Origin: Deltaproteobacteria bacterium
Lineage (GTDB): Bacteria; Desulfobacterota; DSM-4660; Desulfatiglandales; HGW-15
Assembly (NCBI GenBank): GCA_020060215.1
Contig: JAGVAP010000009.1
Location: forward strand, 124,001 to 188,000
DNA length: 64,000 nt
Direction: 5' to 3'
A model generated the notes under the pieces. The model ran no database searches. It was given only the letters and a program-made list of their open reading frames with translations, and was not told the origin of the DNA. The position numbers and the translations under genes were made by a program. This document shows, one piece after another, positions 44,120-52,899 of this stretch (position 1 is its first letter; the number at the start of each line of letters is the position of its first letter).

Positions 44120-45406
44120 ATGAAGTTCTTCTCAAAGCATGAATGGTCAAAGCGGCTCGCTCAATTTCTGACAAAGCGCGGGGGGGTGCAGATTCCTCTA
44201 GGCGCGGGTGGTGCCGTGCCGGGCGGGTTCTCTGCATGGTCAAACCTCGGCAGCGCTTCTAAACAGATTGATGCCTATAGAGGGCACGTCTACAAGTGCG
44301 TGACGCTGATCGCGAACCGCGCCATATCGATTCCCCTGCGGCTCTACAAGCAAGAGGAGAAGACGGTTAAGGAGATCACCAGGCACCCCTTTCTAGATCT
44401 GCTGTACAGGCCAAATCAGACCATGAGCGGCGCGGATCTGAAGTTCTTGACGTTCATCCATCGAGACCTGACCGGCAAGGCTTTTTGGTACGTTCCGCGG
44501 AATGCGCTGGGCAGGCCCGCCGAGATCTGGCCGTTGAACCCGGCAGACTTTCGGAGGTTCGTTTTCAGCCCAAACGGAAGAAGCCTTGTCGGCTATGAGT
44601 TCGGATCGGGGAGCGGGGAGGCCGTAACCTATGCGCCCGATGAGATCATTTACTTCCGGTATCCCCACCCGAGGCACATGCTGGAGGGGGCAAGCCCGAT
44701 TCAGGCAATGGCCTATGAGTATGACATCGACCTGGCCATCAAGGTGTACGAACGCGCCTTCTTCCAGAACAGCGCCCGGCCAGATGTGGTGCTTGAAACG
44801 GATCAGTCCATACAAAAAGCCGATGCCACGCGACTGCTGCTTCAGTGGAACGAAGCCCACCAGGGCGCGGACAAGCGATGGAACACGGCAATCCTGAGCC
44901 ACGGCCTGAAGGCGAAGGTGATCCAGGCGAACTCGGCCGATCTGGAGTTTGCGACCCTTGCGGCGATGGCGAAGCAGGATATTTTGGAGGCCTATAACGT
45001 GCCTCCTGGCAAGCTGGGCAGCGTTGAAGACGTGAATAGGTCCAGTGATCTCGGGGTGGACATAACTTTCAATTCTGAGTGCATCACGCCCCGCCTGGTC
45101 AGCTACCAGGACCAGGTAAGCCGGGGTGTCCTGTCTGTCTACGGCAGCGGCCTTTATGCCTCCCATGATAACTGCATCCCGAGGGATCTGGAACACGATC
45201 TTCGGAGGCGGGAATCCGACCTTCGGAGCAAGGTAACAACAGTCAATGAGGAGCGGCAAAGGGACGGGCTTTCCCCTATGCCCTGGGGTGAAGTGCCTTG
45301 GGTCAGCATAGCAGAAAGACAGTATGGCCAGGTGGAGACTGTACAGCTTCAGAGGAGGAGCATCAGGACCCGAAAAAGGCGGTTTTCGGCCATTTTCGCC
45401 GGTTAA
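44120..45406 (+). CDS. HK97-family phage portal protein
   Basis: A 428-residue protein with the HK97-type portal layout: an early segment VYKCVTLIANRAISIPLRLY, the central block EIIYFRYPHPRHMLEGASPIQA and YERAFFQNSARPDVVLET, and the later segment FATLAAMAKQDILEAYNVPPGKLG. The portal is the head-tail gate for DNA packaging. Here it is the last gene before the right end and comes after the tape-measure-like gene, not before the capsid genes as is usual. Terminase and capsid genes are not seen, so it may act with helper-phage parts. Confidence 0.85.
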   Translation: MKFFSKHEWSKRLAQFLTKRGGVQIPLGAGGAVPGGFSAWSNLGSASKQIDAYRGHVYKCVTLIANRAISIPLRLYKQEEKTVKEITRHPFLDLLYRPNQTMSGADLKFLTFIHRDLTGKAFWYVPRNALGRPAEIWPLNPADFRRFVFSPNGRSLVGYEFGSGSGEAVTYAPDEIIYFRYPHPRHMLEGASPIQAMAYEYDIDLAIKVYERAFFQNSARPDVVLETDQSIQKADATRLLLQWNEAHQGADKRWNTAILSHGLKAKVIQANSADLEFATLAAMAKQDILEAYNVPPGKLGSVEDVNRSSDLGVDITFNSECITPRLVSYQDQVSRGVLSVYGSGLYASHDNCIPRDLEHDLRRRESDLRSKVTTVNEERQRDGLSPMPWGEVPWVSIAERQYGQVETVQLQRRSIRTRKRRFSAIFAG

Positions 45407-45748
45407 ATACAGCTACACCCAAAACGCCTGTCTTCGACTCAGAAGGGCAGAGTCGGACAGGTGAGGTGTCTCTACGGTTTACAAAACCATCTGTCCTGAT
45501 TTCTGAAACCATCTGCCCCTCTACACCCTTGCACAATCAACCGGCGTTCGAAATCCGCAGTGGACCAATGACCAATAACCAATGAGCCATGACCAATCCC
45601 CTATGGCCTTGAAATTGCTAGAGTGGATGAGTATATTGTTCTATCAGGCAGCCCGGGGGTTTGGCCCCTGATTCGTTACCGAATGCGGACGGCCTGGTCG
45701 CAGCGGCCCCGGGGAACGGGGCGAAAACAAGGCGATCAAGAGGTGATT
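45407..45748. other. Right end of the element and junction with host DNA
   Basis: 45475-45510 carries GGTTTACAAAACCATCTGTCC and GATTTCTGAAACCA, the counterparts of left-end sequences. After that, words GACCAATGACCAATAACC (45563-45600) belong to a host dispersed repeat, whose other half may lie at 34240-34280. A host leader for the ClpX-like gene follows. No gene was found between the portal and 45749; the upstream frame from 45623 is open but its codon pattern is unlike the protein. Confidence 0.55.
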
Positions 45749-47527
45749 ATGACATACGAAGGTTTTGAAAACGACGGGGGTGAGAAGCTTCCCAATCAGA
45801 AAGAGCTCGAAAAGGAGTTGAGCGAATATCTTTCGAAGAAGTACGGGAACCGGATCAAGATCATTTCCCCCTTCCTTTTTCCCAAGGCCGAAGAATCCCA
45901 GAGCGACGTCGGCAAAGGGTCTGAAAAAGAGGGGAAGGGTCCTGTCTTCGATATGCTTCCAGAAGAACTCGAGCACTTCCTGGACAGCTTCATCGTGAAG
46001 CAGAATCAGGCGAAATCCGTCCTGGCCACCAAGATGTGCACGCATTTCAATCGAATCAAATATCTCAAGCAGCACGGCGGGAAGAGGAAGACCGCCGGTG
46101 TAGGCATGATCAAGAACAATGTGCTCATGATCGGGCCTACCGGCGTCGGCAAGACCTATATGATCAAGCTCGTCGCACAGAAGCTCGGGGTCCCTTTCGT
46201 CAAGGGGGACGCCACCAAGTTCAGCGAAACAGGGTATGTGGGGGGCGATGTGGAGGACCTCGTGCGCGACCTGGTCTATGAAGCCGGGGATGACATCGAG
46301 CTTGCCGAAAACGGGATCATCTATATCGATGAGGTGGACAAGATAGCCTCCGCCAGGAACATCATCGGGCACGACGTCTCCAGGACGGGGGTCCAGCGCG
46401 CTCTCCTCAAGCCCATGGAGGAGACCGAGGTCGATATGAAGGTGCCCCATGACGCCGTGTCCCAGATCCAGGCGATCGAGCACTTCAGGCGCACGGGCAA
46501 ACGCGACAAGAGGATGGTGAACACCAGGAACATCCTGTTCATCATGAGCGGTGCGTTCGGGGACCTGGCCGAGATCATCAAGAAGCGGCTCCAGAAACAG
46601 GGAATCGGGTTCGAAGCCAACGTGAGCGCCACCGAGGTGCCCTGGGAGATCCTGAAGGAGGTGAGCGCCCAGGACCTGATCGACTTCGGGTTTGAAACGG
46701 AGTTTGTGGGCCGCCTGCCGGTGATCGTGGTCTTTGACGAGCTCAGCAAGGAAGACCTGGCCGAGATCCTCAAGAACCCGAACAACCCGATCATCCTCAG
46801 CAAGAGGCAGGACTTCAAGGCGTACGGGATCGACATCAAGTTCGAGGACGAGGCCCTGGAGAAGATCGCGGAGATGGCCGCGTCCGAGAAGACGGGCGCA
46901 AGAGGGCTGGTCAGCGCCATCGAGCGGGTCCTCATCCCCTTTGAAAAGCGGATGCCTTCCACGGACATGAAGAGACTGGTGGTGACGCGGGAGGTCGTGA
47001 CCGATCCGGAGGCCGAGCTCGTTTCCCTCGAGGAGGGCTATGACACCCAGGAGCGGGCGGAGAGTTTCGAAAGGGCTGCATTCAACGAGAAGCAGAGGGT
47101 GGTGAGGTTCATCTCCGAGCGTGAGAAGGATTTCCGTGAAAAGTCGGAGCTGGACCTCTATGATGAAAGGGTGGACCTGATTGCAGAGATCTACGTCCGG
47201 ATGACCTCGGATCTCAATACGGTCTTCGAAGATTTTGCCAACATGTACCAGCAGATCAGGGTGCAGGAAGTGACCCTGTCCGGCGATCTCGACACCACCG
47301 TGAGCTTTGACGAAAGGGCGATCGACGAGATCGTCCGAAAGGCCATGGATACGGGGCAGCAGGCCGGGGCCCTGGCCTTCCAGCTCGTCAAGAGGCTGGA
47401 ATACGGGCTGAAGCTGGTGAAGGAGCGCTCGGGCATCGAAAGCTTCGTGATCACCCGGGAGGCGGTTACAGACATGGAAAGGTATATCAACGGACTCGTC
47501 AAGAAGTTCTACAGGCAGATGAGCTGA
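45749..47527 (+). CDS. ClpX-like AAA+ unfoldase without the zinc finger
   Basis: A 592-residue ATPase. Walker A GPTGVGKT is at about 129-136, the pore loop GYVGGDVEDLV follows, then Walker B IYIDEVDKI and the sensor-2 GARGL. An IGF tripeptide (QGIGFEAN, near 286) suggests that ClpP can bind. The zinc-binding N-terminus of ClpX is replaced by an unrelated charged segment, and an extra C-terminal region of about 160 residues is added. It is 11 bases from the heme gene ahbC, so it might be in one operon. The natural substrate is unknown; it may handle a heme enzyme. Confidence 0.85.
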   Translation: MTYEGFENDGGEKLPNQKELEKELSEYLSKKYGNRIKIISPFLFPKAEESQSDVGKGSEKEGKGPVFDMLPEELEHFLDSFIVKQNQAKSVLATKMCTHFNRIKYLKQHGGKRKTAGVGMIKNNVLMIGPTGVGKTYMIKLVAQKLGVPFVKGDATKFSETGYVGGDVEDLVRDLVYEAGDDIELAENGIIYIDEVDKIASARNIIGHDVSRTGVQRALLKPMEETEVDMKVPHDAVSQIQAIEHFRRTGKRDKRMVNTRNILFIMSGAFGDLAEIIKKRLQKQGIGFEANVSATEVPWEILKEVSAQDLIDFGFETEFVGRLPVIVVFDELSKEDLAEILKNPNNPIILSKRQDFKAYGIDIKFEDEALEKIAEMAASEKTGARGLVSAIERVLIPFEKRMPSTDMKRLVVTREVVTDPEAELVSLEEGYDTQERAESFERAAFNEKQRVVRFISEREKDFREKSELDLYDERVDLIAEIYVRMTSDLNTVFEDFANMYQQIRVQEVTLSGDLDTTVSFDERAIDEIVRKAMDTGQQAGALAFQLVKRLEYGLKLVKERSGIESFVITREAVTDMERYINGLVKKFYRQMS

Positions 47528-47538
47528 GGGGCATCCTG

Positions 47539-48765
47539 GTGATCGGAATATCCAAATTGTACTGCGGAACCGTGGAACCCTCCGACGCCCTCCGGTATGG
47601 AAGGCGCTCGAAGGATCTCCCTTCTCACCTCCTCCAGTTCTCGGAAGACAAGAAACCGGTGGTGGTCTGGAACCTGACCCGATCATGCAATCTGAAATGC
47701 ATCCACTGTTATGCGCGCGCGGTGAGGCACAGCCTCGAAAAGGAGCTCGACACCGATCAGGCCGTCAAGGTCCTCGACGACCTCGCCGATTTCGGTGTGC
47801 CGGTGGTCCTCTTCTCCGGTGGTGAGCCGCTCCTTCGGCCGGACCTCGGCCGCCTGTCCAGGTATGCGGTCGAGAAGGGAATGAGGGCGGTCATCTCCAC
47901 GAACGGGACCCTGATCACCAGGAAGAAGGCGGCGGAGTTGAAGGATGTGGGCCTCTCCTATGTGGGCGTGAGCCTGGACGGCCTGGAAAAGGTCCACGAC
48001 CATTTCCGGGGAGAGACCGGGGCCTTCAAGGCCGCCATCGCCGGCATCAGGAACTGCCAGGACGCGGGTCTCAAGGTCGGGCTTCGATTTACGATCAACC
48101 GGCTCAACAAGGATGAGGTGGGGGGGCTCTTCGATCTTCTGGAGAGAGAGGCGATCCCCAGGATCTGCTTCTATCACCTCGTGTACGCCGGGCGCGGTTC
48201 CGAGCTGATCAAGGATGACCTGGATCATCGGGAGACCCGGCAGGTCGTGGACCTGATCATGGATCGCACCAGAGATCTCCACGAAAGGGGCCTGGCGAAA
48301 GAGGTGCTCACGGTCGACAACCATGCCGACGGCCCATACGTGTACCTGAGGATGTCGCGGGAGGGAAACCCCCGGGCCAAGGAGGTGCTGCAGCTCCTCC
48401 GGATGAACGAGGGGAACAGCTCGGGACGGGGAATCGGCTGCATCAGCTGGGACGGCGCGGTCCATGCCGATCAGTTCTGGAGACACCTCAGTTTCGGGAA
48501 CATCCTCCAAGTACCCTTCAGCCGCGTCTGGAGCGACCTCTCCAATCCCCTCATGGCGAGGTTGAAAGACAAGAAAAGATATGTGAGCGGCCGCTGCGGT
48601 TCATGCCGCTGGCTCGACATCTGCGCCGGCAACTTCCGGGTCAGGGCCGAGGCGGTGACCGGAGATCTCTGGGCCCCCGACCCGGCGTGCTATCTCACCG
48701 ATGAAGAAATCTCCGGCGGCTTCGCCCCTGCACTGAGATCCGCGTCAGGTCCTCCCCTTTCGTAA
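47539..48765 (+). CDS. ahbC: 12,18-didecarboxysiroheme deacetylase (radical SAM), AhbC
   Basis: A radical SAM enzyme of the alternative heme pathway that removes acetate chains of didecarboxysiroheme to give Fe-coproporphyrin III. The N-terminal [20 protein letters not shown] is typical of AhbC. The radical SAM cysteines are C50, C54 and C57 (CNLKCIHC). The glycine-rich SAM site is [11 protein letters not shown]. The C-terminal SPASM-like cysteines are in [15 protein letters not shown]. It starts at GTG 47539. hemB, ahbD and an ahbA/B-type gene follow, supporting the call. Confidence 0.9.
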   Translation: MIGISKLYCGTVEPSDALRYGRRSKDLPSHLLQFSEDKKPVVVWNLTRSCNLKCIHCYARAVRHSLEKELDTDQAVKVLDDLADFGVPVVLFSGGEPLLRPDLGRLSRYAVEKGMRAVISTNGTLITRKKAAELKDVGLSYVGVSLDGLEKVHDHFRGETGAFKAAIAGIRNCQDAGLKVGLRFTINRLNKDEVGGLFDLLEREAIPRICFYHLVYAGRGSELIKDDLDHRETRQVVDLIMDRTRDLHERGLAKEVLTVDNHADGPYVYLRMSREGNPRAKEVLQLLRMNEGNSSGRGIGCISWDGAVHADQFWRHLSFGNILQVPFSRVWSDLSNPLMARLKDKKRYVSGRCGSCRWLDICAGNFRVRAEAVTGDLWAPDPACYLTDEEISGGFAPALRSASGPPLS

Positions 48766-48771
48766 AGGGGA
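48755..48771 (+). terminator. Hairpin overlapping the end of ahbC
   Basis: CCCCTTT-CGT-AAAGGGG forms a perfect 7-bp stem over the ahbC stop codon (TAA in the loop-side region). It has no T-run after it. It may slow transcription or protect mRNA between ahbC and hemB. Confidence 0.35.
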
Positions 48772-48883
48772 AACAGAGGGGGCTTTTCCCGCTTGCCGGG
48801 CAGAAGGGGGTGGACATCCACCCATTCCCATTTTATTCTTTGCTGCGGACGCCGACCACCACACTCTTTCGAGAGGACACCAG

Positions 48884-49843
48884 ATGAACATTCGCCCCCG
48901 CAGGTTGAGACGCACGACCATGATCAGGGATATGGTCAGAGAGACCTCCCTGACCCCGAAGGATTTCATCGCCCCCCTTTTCGTCAAGCACGGGCACGGC
49001 ATCAGGGAACCCATCCCGTCCATGACGGGTCAGTACCAGTTCTCGCCCGATACGGTGGTCCGGGAAGTGAAGGAACTGGCTTCTCTCTCCATTCCGGCGG
49101 TGATCCTGTTCGGGCTCCCGGACAGGAAAGACCCGAGCGGAGCGAGGTCCTACGCGGAGGACGGCGTGGTCCAGCGAGCGGTCGCGGAGATCAAGGAGAA
49201 GGCGCCGGGGGTGCTCGTGTTCACCGACGTCTGTCTCTGCGAGTACACGGACCACGGGCACTGCGGGGTCCTGAAGGACGGGGAGGTCGATAACGACGCG
49301 ACCCTCGAGATCCTCGCGCTCCAGGCCCTCAGCCATGCCAGGGCGGGAGCGGATTTCGTCGCCCCCTCGGACATGATGGACGGCAGGGTGGCATCCATCC
49401 GATGGGAACTGGACGAGGCCGGATACAAGAACACGGGAATCCTCTCCTATGCGGTCAAGTATGCCTCGGGTTTTTATGGACCCTTCCGCGAGGCCGCGGA
49501 TTCGGCTCCGCAGTTCGGGGACCGATGCGGCTATCAGATGGACCCGGCCAATGCGCTGGAGGCCTTGAAGGAGGCCGGCCTCGATATGGAGGAAGGGGCG
49601 GACATGATCATGGTGAAGCCGGCCCTCGCCTACCTGGATATCATCAGGAGGGTGAGGGAGCGGTGCGTGCTCCCTGTGGCCGCCTACAACGTGAGCGGCG
49701 AGTATGCGATGGTCAAGGCTGCGCAGGAGCGGGGATGGATCGACGGCGGGAGGGTCATGATGGAGATCCTGACCTCCATCAAACGGGCCGGCGCCGATAT
49801 CATCCTGACCTACTTTGCAAAGGAGGCGGCGGCGCTTCTTTAG
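48884..49843 (+). CDS. hemB: Porphobilinogen synthase (delta-aminolevulinate dehydratase)
   Basis: It condenses two aminolevulinate molecules into porphobilinogen, the early common step of siroheme, heme and cobalamin synthesis. Visible are the zinc-type Cys set ([14 protein letters not shown], near 118-132), the Schiff-base lysines (SYAVKYAS and MIMVKPAL), and the family length of 319 residues. Upstream is ahbC, downstream is ahbD. GAGAGGACACCAG precedes ATG 48884. Confidence 0.95.
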   Translation: MNIRPRRLRRTTMIRDMVRETSLTPKDFIAPLFVKHGHGIREPIPSMTGQYQFSPDTVVREVKELASLSIPAVILFGLPDRKDPSGARSYAEDGVVQRAVAEIKEKAPGVLVFTDVCLCEYTDHGHCGVLKDGEVDNDATLEILALQALSHARAGADFVAPSDMMDGRVASIRWELDEAGYKNTGILSYAVKYASGFYGPFREAADSAPQFGDRCGYQMDPANALEALKEAGLDMEEGADMIMVKPALAYLDIIRRVRERCVLPVAAYNVSGEYAMVKAAQERGWIDGGRVMMEILTSIKRAGADIILTYFAKEAAALL

Positions 49844-49883
49844 TTCGGGTTTGTCCGGTTTTTCCGGTTTTCGGTTATGAAGC

Positions 49884-49964
49884 TGTAGGAGCAAGCTCCT
49901 GCTTGCGATGAGTGCGTTTGAGGTAAGAAGGGAAAGGAATCGCAACCGGGAGGTTGCTCCTACA
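49884..49964. repeat. REP-like hairpin after hemB
   Basis: TGTAGGAGCAA (49884-49894) is the exact inverse of TTGCTCCTACA (49954-49964), with an inner AGCTCCTGCTTGC/CAACCGGGAGG pairing. It is a common type of dispersed palindrome and could stabilise or end the hemB transcript. Confidence 0.6.
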
Positions 49965-50022
49965 GAAGAGCGGATTCCGGGATGCGCAGAGTTTCACGCG
50001 CGTGAGATCAGCATACGTAGAA

Positions 50023-50130
50023 ACCGGACAAACTGAACAAACCAGACAAACCAGACAAACCAGACAAACCAGATAAACCAAACAAACCAGACAAACCAGA
50101 CAAACCAGATAAACCAAACAAACCAGAGAA
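50023..50130 (+). repeat. Twelve-unit 9-bp tandem repeat just before ahbD
   Basis: Twelve units of the ACCAGACAA type run from 50023 to 50130 with period 9 and ending 10 bases before ahbD ATG. The units show an order: ACCAGACAA twice, ACCAGATAA, ACCAAACAA, and this 36-base block is repeated exactly (50050-50085 and 50086-50121). The block is free of G-C pairs that could fold. Because the period is 9, the opposite strand encodes a Trp-Phe-Val type run, which is a shadow and not a gene. Confidence 0.85.
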
Positions 50131-50140
50131 ACTGTTCCAC

Positions 50141-51232
50141 ATGAAACACGCACATCCCAAATCCGACCAAAATCCCGCACCCCACCTCCCGCGGCTGGTG
50201 GCCTGGGAGATCACGCGCAGCTGCAACCTGGATTGCGTCCACTGCAGGGCGGCCGCGAACTGCGGGCCTTATGCCGGTGAACTGGACAAGGAGGAGTGTT
50301 TCCGCGTCCTCGGCGAGATCGCGGCGCTCGCCAAACCCATTGTGATCCTCACCGGAGGTGAGCCCCTCCTCAGGCAGGATATCTGGGAGATCGCCCTCCG
50401 AGGCGCCGAACTGGGCCTTCGGATGGTCATGGCGACCAACGGGACCCTGGTCACGCCGGAGACGGTGGAGAAGATGAAGTCGTCCGGCATCAAGCGGGTC
50501 AGCATCTCCCTCGACGGGGCAAGCGCAGCCGGACACGATGCGTTCAGAAAAGTGGAGGGCGCCTTTGCAGGGGCCCTGGCGGGTATCGAGGCGCTCAAGA
50601 AAGGCGGGGTCGAATTCCAGATCAATACGACCGTCACCAGAAACAACATCGGCGAGATTGAGGATCTCCTGGACCTTGCCATACGGCTTGGCGCCGCGGC
50701 CCATCACCTGTTCCTGCTCGTGCCTACCGGCAGGGCAAAGGACATGGTCGACCAGGAGATCGATGCCGCGGAGTACGAGAAGGTGCTTCGCTGGTTTTAC
50801 AGAAAGGGGCGGGAGGTCCCGCTCCACCTGAAAGCGACCTGCGCGCCCCATTACTATCGGATCCTCCGCCAGGAGGCCCGCCTCAGGGGGGAGAAGGTGG
50901 ACTTCGAGACCTATGGGCTCGACGCGGTGACCAGAGGGTGCCTGGGCGGCACTTCCTTCTGTTTCATCTCCCACCTCGGGATCATTCAACCCTGCGGCTA
51001 TCTGGAGCAGCCGTGCGGTGACCTCAGAAAATCCTCCTTCGGCGAGATCTGGAACGGATCTGAAGTGTTCCGAAAGCTGAGGGACCATTCGGCGTACAAG
51101 GGGAAATGCGGCCGGTGCGAATATCTCAGGTTCTGCGGAGGGTGCCGGGCGAGGGCCTTCGAGTCCACCGGGGACTACATGGCCGAGGAACCCCTCTGCA
51201 TGTACCAGCCGGCCAGGACGAATCATGGATAG
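50141..51232 (+). CDS. ahbD: Heme synthase (Fe-coproporphyrin III oxidative decarboxylase), AhbD
   Basis: Radical SAM enzyme of the alternative heme pathway, converting two propionates of Fe-coproporphyrin III to vinyls to give heme b. Radical SAM cysteines are C28, C32 and C35 (CNLDCVHC), with SAM-site glycine block LTGGEPLLR. C-terminal SPASM-type cysteines are in CGRCEYLRFCGGCRA. It begins ten bases after the tandem repeat, where no Shine-Dalgarno sequence is seen. Its end overlaps the next gene by eight bases. Confidence 0.9.
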   Translation: MKHAHPKSDQNPAPHLPRLVAWEITRSCNLDCVHCRAAANCGPYAGELDKEECFRVLGEIAALAKPIVILTGGEPLLRQDIWEIALRGAELGLRMVMATNGTLVTPETVEKMKSSGIKRVSISLDGASAAGHDAFRKVEGAFAGALAGIEALKKGGVEFQINTTVTRNNIGEIEDLLDLAIRLGAAAHHLFLLVPTGRAKDMVDQEIDAAEYEKVLRWFYRKGREVPLHLKATCAPHYYRILRQEARLRGEKVDFETYGLDAVTRGCLGGTSFCFISHLGIIQPCGYLEQPCGDLRKSSFGEIWNGSEVFRKLRDHSAYKGKCGRCEYLRFCGGCRARAFESTGDYMAEEPLCMYQPARTNHG

Positions 51233-51671
51233 ACTCGACAGAGAAATCATCAACGAAATCCAATCCGACTTCCCCATCGTCCCCAGGCCGTTCCTCGACC
51301 TTGCAGACCGTCTCGGCTCCACGGAGGAGGAGATCCTCGCACGAATAGGGGAGCTGAAGAGAAGGGGGATCATCAGGAGGATCGGGGGGAACTTCCAGTC
51401 CAGGAAGCTCAACTTCACGAGCACCCTTTGCGCGGCGAGGGTGCCCAAGGGAAAGCTCAAACGGTTTGTGGAGGTCGTGAACCGATACGCGGGGGTGACC
51501 CACAACTATCTGAGGCGGCATGAGTACAATGTATGGTTCACTTTCATCGCCCCGGACATGCAGACGATCGAGCGATCCTTACAGGAGATCGCCGAGACCA
51601 CCGGCGTAACCGACATCCTGAACCTGCCCGCAGTCAGGATGTTCAAGATCAAGGTGGATTTTGAGGTCTGA
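51225..51671 (+). CDS. Siroheme decarboxylase subunit (AhbA/AhbB type)
   Basis: A 148-residue protein of the Lrp/AsnC-like fold that decarboxylates siroheme to 12,18-didecarboxysiroheme. The N-terminal HTH-like half (LDREIINEIQSDFPIVPRPF) is followed by a ligand domain with the family segment THNYLRRHEYNVWFTFIAP, whose histidines are needed in these enzymes. AhbA and AhbB are usually paired; only one gene is in the window, so the partner must be elsewhere. Sequence cannot tell A from B. Confidence 0.85.
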   Translation: MDRLDREIINEIQSDFPIVPRPFLDLADRLGSTEEEILARIGELKRRGIIRRIGGNFQSRKLNFTSTLCAARVPKGKLKRFVEVVNRYAGVTHNYLRRHEYNVWFTFIAPDMQTIERSLQEIAETTGVTDILNLPAVRMFKIKVDFEV

Positions 51672-51814
51672 AGAAGTGCTCACTCCAGCCGCTTGCCGCC
51701 GGGGGCAGGCTGGTTCCTCGTAAGCCGTCATCCCGGTGAAAACCGGGATCCTGAGCGACTTTACCTGGCGGTGAGATTGGAGTGCCGGCACATGTGCGGC
51801 GCCCGAAGGCGCAT

Positions 51815-52111
51815 CTATTTTCGTTCGTCCCCGGGCTCCGCCATCTCTTCGACGAGCAGCTCCAACTGCTCCTCCGAAATCTTCCCCGCCTCGACCAGAA
51901 TCTTCCCGATACCGGCCTTTCTCAATTCCTCCACGGCCAGGATCGAGTTGGTCGCTTTCCCCTGGGTGCTGAAGAAGGTGTAGTCCAGGGTGAGGTTCGA
52001 TTTCCTGAGGATTTTGACACGGCTCCCCACAAAGACAATGTGGTTTGACAGGAGGAAGTAACCCGCCCCGACGACGCAGAGCCACACGAGCAGCTTTTTG
52101 AACCCTTTCAT
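51815..52111 (-). CDS. Small membrane-anchored hypothetical protein
   Basis: A 98-residue protein (start MKGFKKLLVW) with one membrane helix near 6-24 (LLVWLCVVGAGYFLLSNH) and a C-terminal charged helical region ending EQLELLVEEMAEPGDERK. It opposes the ahb genes and is convergent with the siroheme decarboxylase. I do not recognise the family, but the single-anchor layout with a polar tail is clear. Confidence 0.55.
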   Translation of the reverse strand: MKGFKKLLVWLCVVGAGYFLLSNHIVFVGSRVKILRKSNLTLDYTFFSTQGKATNSILAVEELRKAGIGKILVEAGKISEEQLELLVEEMAEPGDERK

Positions 52112-52415
52112 GAACAAGCCCTCAAAGAGATTCGATGTTTAACTCAGCAGAGGCGGTGTCCACCCTGTCGAGGAGAGAGGAGAGGTCCGGTTTTTGGTTG
52201 ACAGCCCCCATGCTTTCACCTAGCTTTTTGCTCAAACGCCGGAAGGGTGCTGAAAGGACCATCTTCCCGGACGCGAGCCCGCTCCTTCAGCAACCTCTGT
52301 TCATGGGTTTTCCTTGCAATCCTGATGCCACTCACTGGTGGTGCACCAAGATGGTCGTGAATCGATCTGTTCACGTCACTTCCTGCAGGACGAAATAACC
52401 CGAGAGGAGGGGACC
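52112..52415. other. Intergenic region without recognised features
   Basis: About 300 bases between a minus-strand small membrane protein and a plus-strand small protein. Promoters for both are expected here. No repeat or RNA motif was recognised. Confidence 0.5.
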
Positions 52416-52721
52416 ATGGGCGGGGAGGAAAGGAGACTTTCGGAGATGGAGTTCGTGGAAAGGGCGATCCGGCGACTCCGCATCACCCCTTACAAAGGGA
52501 TACACTCCGTATACAGCGGGTTCAACAGGGCCTTCAGGGAGTACTTCGACATCAATCCGGTCGAGGCGACGACAAGGCTTTCCGCGGAAGGGAAGATCGT
52601 GACCAGGCCGGTGAAAGGCGGAGTCATGATCTATCTCCCCCAGGAGGCACCCCCTGCAAGGGGTTCCAAGAGCGTGCTGGACAAGATCCTGCTGGACGAA
52701 GAGCCTGAAAAGGACAGATGA
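52416..52721 (+). CDS. Small conserved-looking hypothetical protein
   Basis: A 101-residue protein (MGGEERRLSEMEFVERAIRR) with a winged-helix-like segment (IHSVYSGFNRAFREYFDINPVEATTRLSAEGKIVTRPVKGGVMIYLP at 35-80). CGAGAGGAGGGGACC precedes ATG 52416. I do not recognise it; the fold pattern suggests a DNA-binding role. Not related to neighbours in an obvious way. Confidence 0.6.
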   Translation: MGGEERRLSEMEFVERAIRRLRITPYKGIHSVYSGFNRAFREYFDINPVEATTRLSAEGKIVTRPVKGGVMIYLPQEAPPARGSKSVLDKILLDEEPEKDR

Positions 52722-52736
52722 TCAGAGGTCGGCACG

Positions 52737-52851
52737 ACCGCTGGGCCAATGGCCGGTCTGATCGTATGGGAAACCTAACAGGGTGTCTGGGCTTCGGGTG
52801 TCAGCCCGGTCATCCATCCATTTCCTGACACCTGAACACTGAAACCTCTTA
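52737..52851 (+). repeat. Dispersed repeat, family A copy
   Basis: A plus-orientation copy with GGCCGGTCTGATCG, GGGAAACCTAACAGG, GGGTGTCAGCCCGGTCATCC and CTGACACCTGAACACTGAAACC. It lies between the small protein and the convergent sirtuin gene. Confidence 0.75.
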
Positions 52852-52899
52852 AGGCCGGAGCCGGACGGCACCAGGACTGAGCTGGCCTCCGCCTTCCGG

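Larger units (their letters stand above)
34330..45510. mobile_element. Compact Mu-like transposable phage-like element (about 11.2 kb)
   Basis: The region has the early layout of a transposable phage: a repressor facing away from a Ner-like gene, then transposase, ATPase activator, GemA-like and small genes. It then has a tail chaperone pair, a short tape-measure-like protein and a portal. Putative ends contain related inverted words: TGGTTTAACACACTGAAATC on the left and the complement of GATTTCTGAAACCA on the right. No clear target-site duplication was found, so the limits are approximate. Terminase, capsid, protease, sheath, baseplate, fibre and lysis genes are not recognised. Hosts genes on both sides (purL, clpX-like) are intact. 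Confidence 0.8.

Noticed and set aside
34305..45530. Target-site duplication of the mobile element
   Set aside because: GCCCCTTTATCCCC on the left resembles GCCCCTCTACACCC on the right, but they differ at several positions and do not adjoin matching ends, so no duplication is claimed.
45644..47686. 680-codon minus-strand frame
   Set aside because: Antisense shadow of the ClpX-like ATPase, which has all AAA+ motifs.
50023..50130. Tandem repeat as a CRISPR array
   Set aside because: The units are 9 bases with no spacers and no cas genes are near.
49994..51505. 503-codon minus-strand frame with a Trp-Phe-Val repeat
   Set aside because: It is antisense to ahbD and only stays open because the 9-base repeat has a period divisible by three.
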